Source: Rahnella bruchi
GTDB lineage: Bacteria > Pseudomonadota > Gammaproteobacteria > Enterobacterales > Enterobacteriaceae
Assembly: GCF_003614975.1 (NCBI RefSeq)
Contig: NZ_QZWI01000014.1
Coordinates: forward strand, 62,001 to 126,000
Reading direction: 5' to 3'
DNA length: 64,000 nt
Shown here: piece after piece, positions 56,608-64,000 of the stretch
Layout: the number at the start of each line of letters is the position of its first letter
How positions within the stretch are numbered: the stretch's first letter is position 1
Position numbers and translations under genes: made by a program
Notes under the pieces: generated by a model
What the model saw: only the letters and a program-made list of their open reading frames with translations
Databases searched by the model: none
What the model was told of the DNA's origin: nothing

Positions 56608-57729
56608 TTGAATTATCAGTTGATCACCACCAATGATGCACTGGAGCAGGTTTGTCTTCAGGCTAAAGCGCACAGCAAAATTGCGCTGGATACCGAATTT
56701 GTTCGCACCCGTACTTATTACCCGCAACTGGGTCTGATTCAGCTTTTTGACGGCGAACAGCTCACGCTCATCGATCCTTTACCGATCACCGCCTGGCAGC
56801 CTTTCATTGATTTACTGATTAATCCTGATGTCATCAAGTTCCTCCATGCGGGCAGCGAAGATCTCGAAGTGTTTCTCAATGCTTTTGGTGTGATGCCGAC
56901 CCCTCTGATTGATACGCAAATCCTCGCTGCGTTCAGCGGACGTCCGCTGTCGTGTGGCTTTGCGCGTCTGGTGGCAGAGACGACAGGCGTTGAGCTGGAT
57001 AAAAGTGAATCGCGCACTGACTGGATTGCCCGCCCTCTGAGCGAAAAGCAATGTGTGTATGCGGCGGCTGACGTGTGGTATCTGCTGCCACTGGCCGATC
57101 AGCTGATGCGTGAAACCGAAGAAGCAGGGTGGATGGAAGCGGCGCTGGACGAATGTCTGGCACTTTGCCGTCGCCGCAGTGAAGTACTGCAACCTGAGCT
57201 GGCTTATCTGGAAATCGGTAATGCGTTTCAGCTGCGTCCGCGTCAGTTAGGCTGCCTCAAACTGTTAGCCGCATGGCGTCTTAATCAGGCTCGTCAGCGT
57301 GACCTGGCGGTGAACTTTGTGGTGCGCGAGGAAAACCTCTGGCAGGTCGCCCGCTATCAGCCAACCTCACTGGGCGAGCTTGAAGCGCTGGGCCTGAGTG
57401 GTCCGGAAATTCGCTATCACGGTCGTACGTTGCTGGCGCTGGTGGAAGAGTCCAATGCGCTGGATGAAACAGAACTTCCGGCACCGATTCTGAACCTTAT
57501 CGACCAGTCTGGTTATCGCAAAGTCTTCAAAGACATCAAGGCCCTGATCCAGACGGTGAGTGAAGAGAGCAAACTCAGTGTTGAATTACTGGCATCACGT
57601 CGTCAGATTAACCAGTTGCTGACTCATCACTGGAAGTTAAAAGACAAAGAATCACAGCCGGAATTAATCAGCGGCTGGCGTGGGAAATTATTAGCTGAAA
57701 GGCTCAATGAAATTCTTAGCAATTACTGA
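56608..57729 (+). CDS. rnd: ribonuclease D
   Basis: This 373-residue 3'-5' exonuclease processes tRNA and small RNA ends. The DEDD catalytic set starts with DTEF (residues ~29-32) and continues with FLHAGSEDLEV and YAAADVWYLLPL. Two HRDC domains follow (from ~210). The start is TTG 56608, as in E. coli. Confidence 0.95.
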   Translation: MNYQLITTNDALEQVCLQAKAHSKIALDTEFVRTRTYYPQLGLIQLFDGEQLTLIDPLPITAWQPFIDLLINPDVIKFLHAGSEDLEVFLNAFGVMPTPLIDTQILAAFSGRPLSCGFARLVAETTGVELDKSESRTDWIARPLSEKQCVYAAADVWYLLPLADQLMRETEEAGWMEAALDECLALCRRRSEVLQPELAYLEIGNAFQLRPRQLGCLKLLAAWRLNQARQRDLAVNFVVREENLWQVARYQPTSLGELEALGLSGPEIRYHGRTLLALVEESNALDETELPAPILNLIDQSGYRKVFKDIKALIQTVSEESKLSVELLASRRQINQLLTHHWKLKDKESQPELISGWRGKLLAERLNEILSNY

Positions 57730-57772
57730 TTTCTTCGTTAAGAAAGATAAATAAATTCATAGTGTGAATAAA

Positions 57773-57802
57773 AAAGAGCGGGCAAATGTCCCGCTCTTTT
57801 TT
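57773..57802 (+). terminator. rho-independent terminator of rnd
   Basis: AAAGAGCGGG and CCCGCTCTTTTTT form the stem and U-tract. The remaining spacer to 58108 holds no convincing gene. Confidence 0.92.
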
Positions 57803-58072
57803 ATTCTTTTTGGAAAAACATTAGCCGATAAGATGTTTGCCCATAAAGCGTTGTCATAAAACATGCCGAATTAAATCAGTGTAAGGAGATTAATTTCCAG
57901 CTTGAATGAGATGAGTCTTAATCAAATTTTTCAGGAATAACACTAAAACTGAAGAAAAATGAATCTGGCTAGTGGGTTTATATACAGTGGTTATTTGAGG
58001 GGAATAAAAGAATAACAGAAAGGGATATGAAAAAGACAGTGGCCCCCTGAGGAAACAGAGGGCGCTATGCTG

Positions 58073-58095
58073 AAAAAAACACCTGTAAACAGGCT
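58073..58095 (-). terminator. weak terminator of minCDE
   Basis: On the minus strand a short CCTGTTTACAGG hairpin is followed by TGTTTTTTT, ~15 bp after the minE stop. The stem is only four to five pairs. Confidence 0.45.
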
Positions 58096-58108
58096 AAACG
58101 GACTGCTG

Positions 58109-58378
58109 TCATTTAGGCGCTTCTTCCGACTCTGGCAGGGTAACGTTAAGTTCCAGTACGGAAATATCGTCACCTTTTTGCTCGAACTGAACCTGCAACA
58201 TTTCAGGGTCAATCTTAATGTACTTACAGATGACCGCGAGAATATCGCGTTTCAGTTCAGGCAGATACGACGGTTCACTATCCCCACGACGCCGTTCGGC
58301 TACGATGATCTGTAGCCGTTCCTTGGCTATATTGGCTGTCGATTTTTTGCGGGACAGAAAGAAATCTAACAATGCCAT
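58109..58378 (-). CDS. minE: cell division topological factor MinE
   Basis: This 89-residue protein stimulates MinD ATPase and restricts MinCD to the poles. The N-terminal amphipathic membrane helix [11 protein letters not shown] and the anti-MinCD region [14 protein letters not shown] are clear. The C-terminal topological domain contains [15 protein letters not shown]. It lies 3 bp after minD in the minCDE operon. Confidence 0.97.
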   Translation of the reverse strand: MALLDFFLSRKKSTANIAKERLQIIVAERRRGDSEPSYLPELKRDILAVICKYIKIDPEMLQVQFEQKGDDISVLELNVTLPESEEAPK

Positions 58379-58381
58379 GGT

Positions 58382-59194
58382 TTATCCCCCAAAAAGGCGT
58401 TTCAGGAAACTCTTCTTCTCTTCCTCAATAAAACGGAATGCACGTTCTTCCCCGAGCAGACGGCTGACGGTATCGTCATACGCTTTGCCTGCATCGGATT
58501 CCTGATCCAGAATGACCGGTTCGCCCTGGTTGGACGCACGCAGTACAGACTGATCTTCAGGGATAACCCCGATCAAAGGAATGCGCAGGATTTCCAGCAC
58601 ATCTTCCATGCTCAGCATGTCGCCACGACTGACACGGCCCGGGTTGTAACGGGTAAGAAGCAGGTGTTCTTTGATAGGCTCCTGGCCTTGCTCCGCACGA
58701 CGGGATTTTGAAGACAAAATACCCAGAATACGGTCGGAATCTCGAACGGATGAGACTTCAGGGTTGGTGGTGATCACGGCTTCATCGGCGAAATACAACG
58801 CCATCAGCGCACCGGTTTCAATACCTGCCGGGGAGTCACACACAACGAAGTCGAATTCCATCTCGCCTAAATCATTGAGGATTTTTTCCACGCCTTCACG
58901 GGTCAGCGCATCTTTATCGCGCGTCTGTGAGGCCGGAAGAATAAACAGGTTTTCAGTGCGTTTATCTTTGATAAGCGCCTGATTCAGCGTGGCATCACCC
59001 TGGATCACGTTCACGAAATCATAAACCACCCGGCGCTCACAGCCCATAATCAAATCGAGATTACGCAGACCGATATCGAAATCGATAACAACAGTCTTTT
59101 TGCCTTTTTGAGCTAAACCGGTAGCAATGGCCGCGCTTGAAGTGGTCTTGCCAACGCCCCCTTTACCCGATGTAACAACTATGATGCGTGCCAT
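58382..59194 (-). CDS. minD: septum-site ATPase MinD
   Basis: This is a 270-residue deviant Walker A ATPase. It starts MARIIVVTSGKGGVGKTT at ATG 59194 (AAGGAA upstream); the frame is open to 59212. DFDIGLRNLDLIMGCERR follows, and the C-terminal amphipathic membrane-targeting helix reads EEEKKSFLKRLFGG. It recruits MinC to the membrane and oscillates with MinE. Confidence 0.97.
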   Translation of the reverse strand: MARIIVVTSGKGGVGKTTSSAAIATGLAQKGKKTVVIDFDIGLRNLDLIMGCERRVVYDFVNVIQGDATLNQALIKDKRTENLFILPASQTRDKDALTREGVEKILNDLGEMEFDFVVCDSPAGIETGALMALYFADEAVITTNPEVSSVRDSDRILGILSSKSRRAEQGQEPIKEHLLLTRYNPGRVSRGDMLSMEDVLEILRIPLIGVIPEDQSVLRASNQGEPVILDQESDAGKAYDDTVSRLLGEERAFRFIEEEKKSFLKRLFGG

Positions 59195-59218
59195 GAATGG
59201 ATTCCTTGTCAAAAGGGC

Positions 59219-59908
59219 TTAGTTTAAAGGTTGTATGGTTAACACATTATTTATCAGGCTGAGGCGCGCTGCCTGACCGAGATAATCGGCCGGGATTTGA
59301 TCACTCAACCAGTATTGCCCTGCGATAGAGACTAGTTCAGCGCCTAATTGCATGCAAAAAATCTGACAATTTGCATCGCCGGCGGCGCCGGCCAGTGCTC
59401 TGCCTCGCATCATGCCGTAGATGTGGATATTGCCATCGGCAATCAGTTCCGCACCTGCGCTGACACTATTGGTCACGATGAGGTCGCTGTTACGGGCATA
59501 AATCTGTTGGCCGGATCTGACCGGGGTACTGACAATGCGGGTCTTGGCCGGGGCATTGTCGGGCACGACAGGAACCGGTGGTTCAGCAGCGATACGTTGG
59601 GCACGACCTTCACTCAGCAGCGGCAAACCGGTGCGGGAAAGTGCGCGTTTTTGCGCTTCGTCTTTACAACCACTGATGCCAACAACGCGAAAGCCTGCAG
59701 AAGCGACAGCCTGTTGAATGTCTTTCCAGTTTGCCGCACCTGTGAGTGAAGCAACGTTGATAACAACAGGGGCATTTTTCAAAAAGGCCGGAGCTTGCTC
59801 CACTTTTTCCTGTAATGCCTGATAAATAACCTCTGGTTGTGAACTATGTAAATGAACAACCGATAAGGTAAAACTGCTGCCTTTTAGTTCTATTGGCGAT
59901 TGTGACAT
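59219..59908 (-). CDS. minC: septum-site inhibitor MinC
   Basis: This 229-residue FtsZ inhibitor has an N-domain (residues 1-~100: [17 protein letters not shown]), a Pro/Ala linker, and a C-terminal beta-helix ([20 protein letters not shown], then [10 protein letters not shown]) that binds MinD. It is the first gene of minCDE, 24 bp before minD. Confidence 0.96.
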   Translation of the reverse strand: MSQSPIELKGSSFTLSVVHLHSSQPEVIYQALQEKVEQAPAFLKNAPVVINVASLTGAANWKDIQQAVASAGFRVVGISGCKDEAQKRALSRTGLPLLSEGRAQRIAAEPPVPVVPDNAPAKTRIVSTPVRSGQQIYARNSDLIVTNSVSAGAELIADGNIHIYGMMRGRALAGAAGDANCQIFCMQLGAELVSIAGQYWLSDQIPADYLGQAARLSLINNVLTIQPLN

Positions 59909-60044
59909 CTATCCTGACTCAGTCTCAGCAACTCTAAATCCCCGGAATACCACTCGGGGGGCGATATTCCGATGTACGATAAGCATGTTATAGTTACAGT
60001 TATATCTAGGCAAGCCACCGTTTCAATAAAATAGAGTTAAAAAA

Positions 60045-60317
60045 ATGCTTTGTGTGATCTATAGGAGTACTAAACGCGACCAGACTTATCTGTATGTCGA
60101 AAAAAAAGACGATTTCTCCCGTGTGCCTGAAGAATTACTGAAAGGTTTTGGCGTGCCTCAGTTCGCAATGATGTTAAATCTGGCGAACCGTGAAAAACTG
60201 GCTGCGGCCGATATTGCGAAAGTGCGTCAGTCTCTCGAAGAGCAGGGTTATTATCTGCAGGTTCCACCGCCAGCAGAAAGTTTATTGAATATCCATCTGA
60301 GTGACACCAGTAAATAA
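60045..60317 (+). CDS. ycgL: YcgL family protein
   Basis: This 90-residue protein of unknown function is conserved near minC in enterobacteria. It shows the family start [36 protein letters not shown] and GYYLQVPPP. It is divergent from minCDE. Confidence 0.93.
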   Translation: MLCVIYRSTKRDQTYLYVEKKDDFSRVPEELLKGFGVPQFAMMLNLANREKLAAADIAKVRQSLEEQGYYLQVPPPAESLLNIHLSDTSK

Positions 60318-60439
60318 CGTATTCCTGACAATTGTTTCGGCATTCCTCGAACTTTCGGACGTCATGACTTGCATTCATCGTTGTAGTGCTCAAAGCTTAG
60401 AATGATGAATCACTTGCAGAAGTCAAAAGGAAGAAATTG

Positions 60440-61618
60440 ATGAAATTGTCGGCACTGGCCGTGTTAACACCGCTGATCATCCTCAGCGGTTGTGCATCAC
60501 AGAAAGCTACATCAGGGCAAACTACCGCGCCATCCACTCCGGCAACACAGCCTGCCGCCGCCGCACCGGCAGCGCCTTCAGGCAAAACGTCTCTGGCAGA
60601 ACAGGGGCGGGATCCCGCTGAATTCCCGGCTTATGTCGAACAACTCAAAGCGCAGGCGCTCGCTCAGGGCATCAGCCAGCAGACTATCGACAGCACCTTC
60701 GCGAATATCCATTTCGTCGACCGCGTGATCAATTCAGACCGCAATCAGTTAGAGAAAAAAATCACTCTCGACGATTATCTGACCCGAGTACTGCCTGAAT
60801 GGAAGATTAAACAGGGGCAGGAGCAGTTGCAAAATAACCTGCCTGCGCTGACAAAAGCCAGCGACCGTTATGGCGTACAGCCGCAGTACATCGTGGCGCT
60901 GTGGGCGATGGAAAGCAGCTTCGGCAAAATTCAGGGTAAAGAGGATGTGTACTCTGCACTGGCAACGCTGGCCTTCGAAGGGCGACGTGAAGCTTTCTTC
61001 ACCAAAGAATTTATGTCGGCACTTAAAATTGTTGATTCCGGCAAAGCCAGCAGTGACATGATGAAAGGCTCATGGGCTGGTGCGATGGGACAGTCGCAGT
61101 TTATGCCAAGCTCGTATCTGACTTACGGTGCAGACGGTAACAGCGATGGCAAAATCGATATCTGGAAAAACACGGATGATGTGTTTGCCTCAACGGCCAA
61201 CTATTTATCCAAAGAAGGCTGGAAGGGTGATCAGGGGTGGGGTCAGGAAGTGAAACTGCCTGCTAACTTTGACGGCAGTCTGGCAGGGCTTAAAAATAAC
61301 CAGATGCATCCTGCCCGTTACTGGCAGCAACTTGGCGTAACACAGGTCGACGGCACTCCGCTGACATCGACGGCCACCCGCGCGTGGATTATCACACCTG
61401 ATGACACGCAAGGGCGCGCGTTCCTGGTTTACGATAATTTCCGTACGATCATGCACTGGAACCGCTCAACCTATTTCGCGCTGAGTATCGGCATGATGGC
61501 GGATGGTGTTACGGGCGCGCAGGCGCCGGTGATTTCCGGCGCGGCAACACCCGCTCAGACCACACCGGCCCCTTCCGCACCCTTAGCGCCGGCACCGCAT
61601 AATCCGTTCAGCGGCTGA
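60440..61618 (+). CDS. lytic murein transglycosylase (MltB-type, SLT_2)
   Basis: This is a 392-residue outer-membrane lipoprotein from ATG 60440 (AAGGAAG upstream), with lipobox IILSGC. A low-complexity Ala/Pro/Thr linker follows, then the SLT_2 catalytic domain. The catalytic Glu is in LWAMESSFGKIQGK; GSWAGAMGQSQFMPSSYL and NSDGKIDIWKN are family motifs. It should cleave the MurNAc-GlcNAc bond. E. coli lacks it at this place between ycgL and ycgM. Confidence 0.93.
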   Translation: MKLSALAVLTPLIILSGCASQKATSGQTTAPSTPATQPAAAAPAAPSGKTSLAEQGRDPAEFPAYVEQLKAQALAQGISQQTIDSTFANIHFVDRVINSDRNQLEKKITLDDYLTRVLPEWKIKQGQEQLQNNLPALTKASDRYGVQPQYIVALWAMESSFGKIQGKEDVYSALATLAFEGRREAFFTKEFMSALKIVDSGKASSDMMKGSWAGAMGQSQFMPSSYLTYGADGNSDGKIDIWKNTDDVFASTANYLSKEGWKGDQGWGQEVKLPANFDGSLAGLKNNQMHPARYWQQLGVTQVDGTPLTSTATRAWIITPDDTQGRAFLVYDNFRTIMHWNRSTYFALSIGMMADGVTGAQAPVISGAATPAQTTPAPSAPLAPAPHNPFSG

Positions 61619-61644
61619 TATTCCTCACATCAAGGAGTGGCTGT

Positions 61645-62301
61645 ATGTACCAACACAGAGACTGGCATGGCGCATTACTCGATTTCCCGGTGAACAAGGT
61701 GGTGTGTGTCGGCAATAACTATGCAGACCACATCAAAGAGATGGGCGGAAAGCAGTCGGCAGAACCGGTGGTGTTTATCAAACCGGAAACGGCGCTCTGC
61801 GATATTCGACAGCCTGTCGCGATCCCAAAGGATTTCGGCGCTGTGCATTATGAAGTCGAACTGGCGGTACTGATCGGCACTCCGCTGAAGCAGGCAACGG
61901 AAGATCGCGTTGCTAATGCCATCGTCGGTTACGGGCTGGCGCTGGATCTCACGCTGCGGGATTTGCAAGCTCAGCTTAAAGAGTCCGGACAACCCTGGGA
62001 AAGAGCCAAAGGATTTGACGGCTCATGTCCTGTCAGCGGGTTTATTCCGGTCAGTGAGTTTGGCGATGCGCAGCAGGCCGATTTACTGCTGGAGATCAAC
62101 GGGCAGATGTGTCAGTCAGGCAATACCCGTGACATGCTGACGCCGCTTTTACCGCTGATAGCCTATATGAGCCGTTTCTTTACGCTACGCGCCGGTGACA
62201 TCATCCTGACCGGGACTCCGCACGGCGTCGGCCCGCTTCACGCTGGCGATGAAATCTTAGCTAAACTGAATAGTAAGCAGGTCACCACCCGTGTGATTTA
62301 A
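61645..62301 (+). CDS. ycgM: fumarylacetoacetate hydrolase family protein YcgM
   Basis: This 218-residue FAH-fold enzyme may act as an acylpyruvate hydrolase or oxaloacetate tautomerase-like enzyme. VCVGNNYADHIKEMG, the metal-binding HYEVELAVLIG with conserved Glu residues, and ILTGTPHGVGPL are typical. AAGGAG lies before ATG 61645. Confidence 0.92.
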   Translation: MYQHRDWHGALLDFPVNKVVCVGNNYADHIKEMGGKQSAEPVVFIKPETALCDIRQPVAIPKDFGAVHYEVELAVLIGTPLKQATEDRVANAIVGYGLALDLTLRDLQAQLKESGQPWERAKGFDGSCPVSGFIPVSEFGDAQQADLLLEINGQMCQSGNTRDMLTPLLPLIAYMSRFFTLRAGDIILTGTPHGVGPLHAGDEILAKLNSKQVTTRVI

Positions 62302-62407
62302 CGCTATGCAAGATGCCGCCGGTGCAGCTTTCCGGCGGCTTTACTTGCATCTGCAGGCCAAAGCGTCTATATAAGCACCCTCATTTTATTTATACCGGAT
62401 GCACATC

Positions 62408-62857
62408 ATGACTGAACCCGCTTTTTGGCAGCAAAAAACGCTGTCTGAAATGACTGACCAAGAATGGGAAGCATTGTGCGACGGCTGCGGGCAATGCTGC
62501 CTGCATAAGCTGATTGATGAAGACACGGACGAGATTTACTTCACCAACGTCGCGTGTAACCAGCTCAATATTAAATCTTGTCAGTGCCGCAACTACGAAC
62601 GTCGTTTCACACTGGAAGAAGACTGCATCAAACTGACGCGCGAAAACCTGACCACCTTCGACTGGTTGCCGCCTACCTGCGCTTACCGCCTGATAGGTGA
62701 GGGTAAGCCCCTGTTGCCGTGGCATCCGCTGCTGAATAAGGCCTCCAAATCTGCCATGCATACTGCGCAGATTTCCGTGCGTTATATCGCCGTGCGCGAA
62801 GATGACGTGGAAGACTGGCAGGATCACATTATGAATAAGCCAAGCTGGGCGAAGTAA
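62408..62857 (+). CDS. ycgN: YcgN, UPF0260 cysteine-cluster protein
   Basis: This protein of ~149 residues has the cysteine-rich signature [11 protein letters not shown] near the N-terminus and further Cys in [21 protein letters not shown], probably an Fe-S or zinc site. Function unknown. Both ATG 62399 and 62408 are possible starts with weak SD sequences; I chose the second for its spacing. Confidence 0.92.
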   Translation: MTEPAFWQQKTLSEMTDQEWEALCDGCGQCCLHKLIDEDTDEIYFTNVACNQLNIKSCQCRNYERRFTLEEDCIKLTRENLTTFDWLPPTCAYRLIGEGKPLLPWHPLLNKASKSAMHTAQISVRYIAVREDDVEDWQDHIMNKPSWAK

Positions 62858-62879
62858 GCGCGTTCTGCTTTGTGCTTCG

Positions 62880-62919
62880 AAATCAAAAAGCCCCGGCAAA
62901 TGCCAGGGCTTTTTGATTT
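62880..62919. terminator. bidirectional terminator between ycgN and the iraP-like gene
   Basis: AAATCAAAAAGCCCCGGC and GCCAGGGCTTTTTGATTT form a long stem with A- and T-runs on either side, placed between convergent genes. Confidence 0.88.
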
Positions 62920-62930
62920 CGGGATGATAT

Positions 62931-63272
62931 TCAGATCTCTGAATCGGGACGGACAGCACCCAGTGCACTGAGTGCTTCTGAATCCAGCTCAGGATCGGCT
63001 TTATCGATAAGTCGTGTCATCTCGATCAATGCCTGAAACTGTTCGAACAATATTTTGGCGTCGGATTTAAGAACTTCATCATCGGAGTCGAGCACGGAAT
63101 TAATGGCTTTATTGACGCTTTCGATGATTTCCTGAGGCCCGCCATTTTTCCCGACAGTGATGAAAATTGCGCCGAGAAGGAGTGACTGCGCCTCAACCTG
63201 AGCGGTAAGCTGTTTGGTGTCTGCTTCCATACGGGAGATTTTTGCGATCATACCTAAAATGATATTTTTCAT
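62931..63272 (-). CDS. IraP-like anti-adaptor candidate
   Basis: This is a 113-residue acidic helical protein. The start MKNIILGMIAKISRMEADTK and the next stretch QLTAQVEAQ resemble E. coli IraP ([28 protein letters not shown]-like), which protects sigma-S by blocking RssB under phosphate starvation. It is longer than IraP (86 residues), and the C-terminal half is not obviously matched. The assignment rests on the N-terminal ~35 residues by eye. Confidence 0.55.
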   Translation of the reverse strand: MKNIILGMIAKISRMEADTKQLTAQVEAQSLLLGAIFITVGKNGGPQEIIESVNKAINSVLDSDDEVLKSDAKILFEQFQALIEMTRLIDKADPELDSEALSALGAVRPDSEI

Positions 63273-63442
63273 TTATTACCCCTGCAGATCGAAAGTGTAA
63301 GTTGCCATTTATTTCTACGCCTGGTTCTGAAAACTGCATAATCATATTTGGTAAAACTGGGCGGTTAGTAGCAACCGCCCGTAAAATTCAAAAGCAAGAT
63401 AACGATGCGCTGACCGGGCATTCGGATCAAATGCCCTGCGTA

Positions 63443-64000
63443 TCATGTCTCCGGATGATTTTTACCTTCTTCAATGAAATCTTCATCAATCTCATCGGTA
63501 TTGTTCTGATGGTCGCGCCCGGAAAGAATATTCCAGCAGGCGATGAACAATGCCGCAATCAGCGGGCCGATCACAAAGCCGTTAATGCCGTAGACTTCCA
63601 TCCCACCGAGCGTGGTGATAAGGATCAGGTAATCTGGCATTTTGGTGTCTTTGCCGACCAGCAGCGGACGTAAAACGTTATCCACGATACCGATGACCAC
63701 AACGAAGAAGACCACGATAAAGATCCCCTGCCACAGCATACCTGAAGCGAAGAAATAAATGGCAGCCGGTACCCAGATAATGGCTGACCCTACCGCCGGA
63801 ATGATTGACAAGAAAGCCATCAGCGCGCCCCAAAGAAGGCTGCCATCCAGACCTGCAATATAAAACGCCAGCCCGCCCAGAGCGCCCTGAACGATTGCTA
63901 CCACTACCGTCCCTTTCACTGTCGCACGGGACACTGCCGCAAACTTCATAAACAAATGGTGTTTGACGTGGCGGGAAAGTGGAAGGGCTTCCAGCGTAAG
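63443..64000 (-). CDS. AI-2E family transporter (YdiK-like), N-terminus beyond window
   Basis: The open frame reaches the right edge, so only the C-terminal ~186 residues are present. There are four to five TM segments, with AFLSIIPAVGSAIIWVPAAI, GIVDNVLRPLLVGKDTKMPD and GGMEVYGINGFVIGPLIAAL, which are standard for the PerM/AI-2E permease family. An acidic tail follows (NNTDEIDEDFIEEG). YdiK is the closest fit; the substrate is unknown. Confidence 0.88.
   Translation of the reverse strand, partial: LTLEALPLSRHVKHHLFMKFAAVSRATVKGTVVVAIVQGALGGLAFYIAGLDGSLLWGALMAFLSIIPAVGSAIIWVPAAIYFFASGMLWQGIFIVVFFVVVIGIVDNVLRPLLVGKDTKMPDYLILITTLGGMEVYGINGFVIGPLIAALFIACWNILSGRDHQNNTDEIDEDFIEEGKNHPET

Noticed and set aside
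57924-57962. Possible 12-residue ORF from TTG after AAGGAG in the rnd-minE spacer
   Set aside because: The spacing from the SD is too long (13 bases) and the start codon is weak; not reported as a gene.

Overview
The window is a chromosomal segment of a gamma-proteobacterium of the order Enterobacterales, most likely family Yersiniaceae (Rahnella/Ewingella/Rouxiella/Serratia-like). The blocks znuCB-znuA-mepM-lpxM, pykA-hexR-zwf-eda, yoaB/yoaA-tsaB-yeaY-fadD-rnd, minCDE and ycgL-ycgM-ycgN follow enterobacterial order, and their products resemble E. coli proteins as I recall them. The genus is an inference. No tRNA, rRNA, CRISPR array, insertion sequence or integrase was seen.

Positions 1-27 kb are mostly accessory. 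They hold an edge-truncated secreted Met/His/Cys-rich protein, a CorA-family channel, an SDR/AraC pair, a complete EmrAB-OMF-type tripartite efflux operon (8008-3587), a CDF metal exporter, phoA with a Pho box, an L,D-transpeptidase, a second MFS/HlyD pump around a 34-bp dyad operator with a TetR gene, a Fur-controlled ferrioxamine-type TonB receptor, an O-methyltransferase, a GH3 glycosidase, a split chromate transporter with LysR, an ArsR regulator, an orphan second EF-G behind a perfect 26-bp dyad, a chromosomal ccdAB pair and wrbA.

Positions 27.5-30.9 kb hold the least familiar locus: a YadA-type trimeric autotransporter with a collagen-like stalk and a helix-turn-helix segment in front of its export signal. 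It is followed by a lipoprotein gene and two small genes of unknown function, and it is divergent from a small HTH regulator across a dyad-rich 332-bp spacer.

Positions 31-64 kb are the conserved backbone: Zur-controlled zinc uptake, cell-envelope genes (mepM, lpxM), the HexR regulon (pykA, zwf, eda), DNA repair helicase YoaA, tsaB, fadD, rnd and the division-site system minCDE. About 7.2 kb is inserted between lpxM and pykA: a desferrioxamine operon (dfoJ-dfoA-dfoC) plus an MdfA-like exporter, behind a promoter that carries Fur and CRP sites. The FoxA-like receptor 20 kb away would complete an iron-scavenging circuit of synthesis, export and re-uptake. Several intergenic palindromic repeats occur, and one has apparently landed inside the signal-peptide region of the efflux outer-membrane gene.
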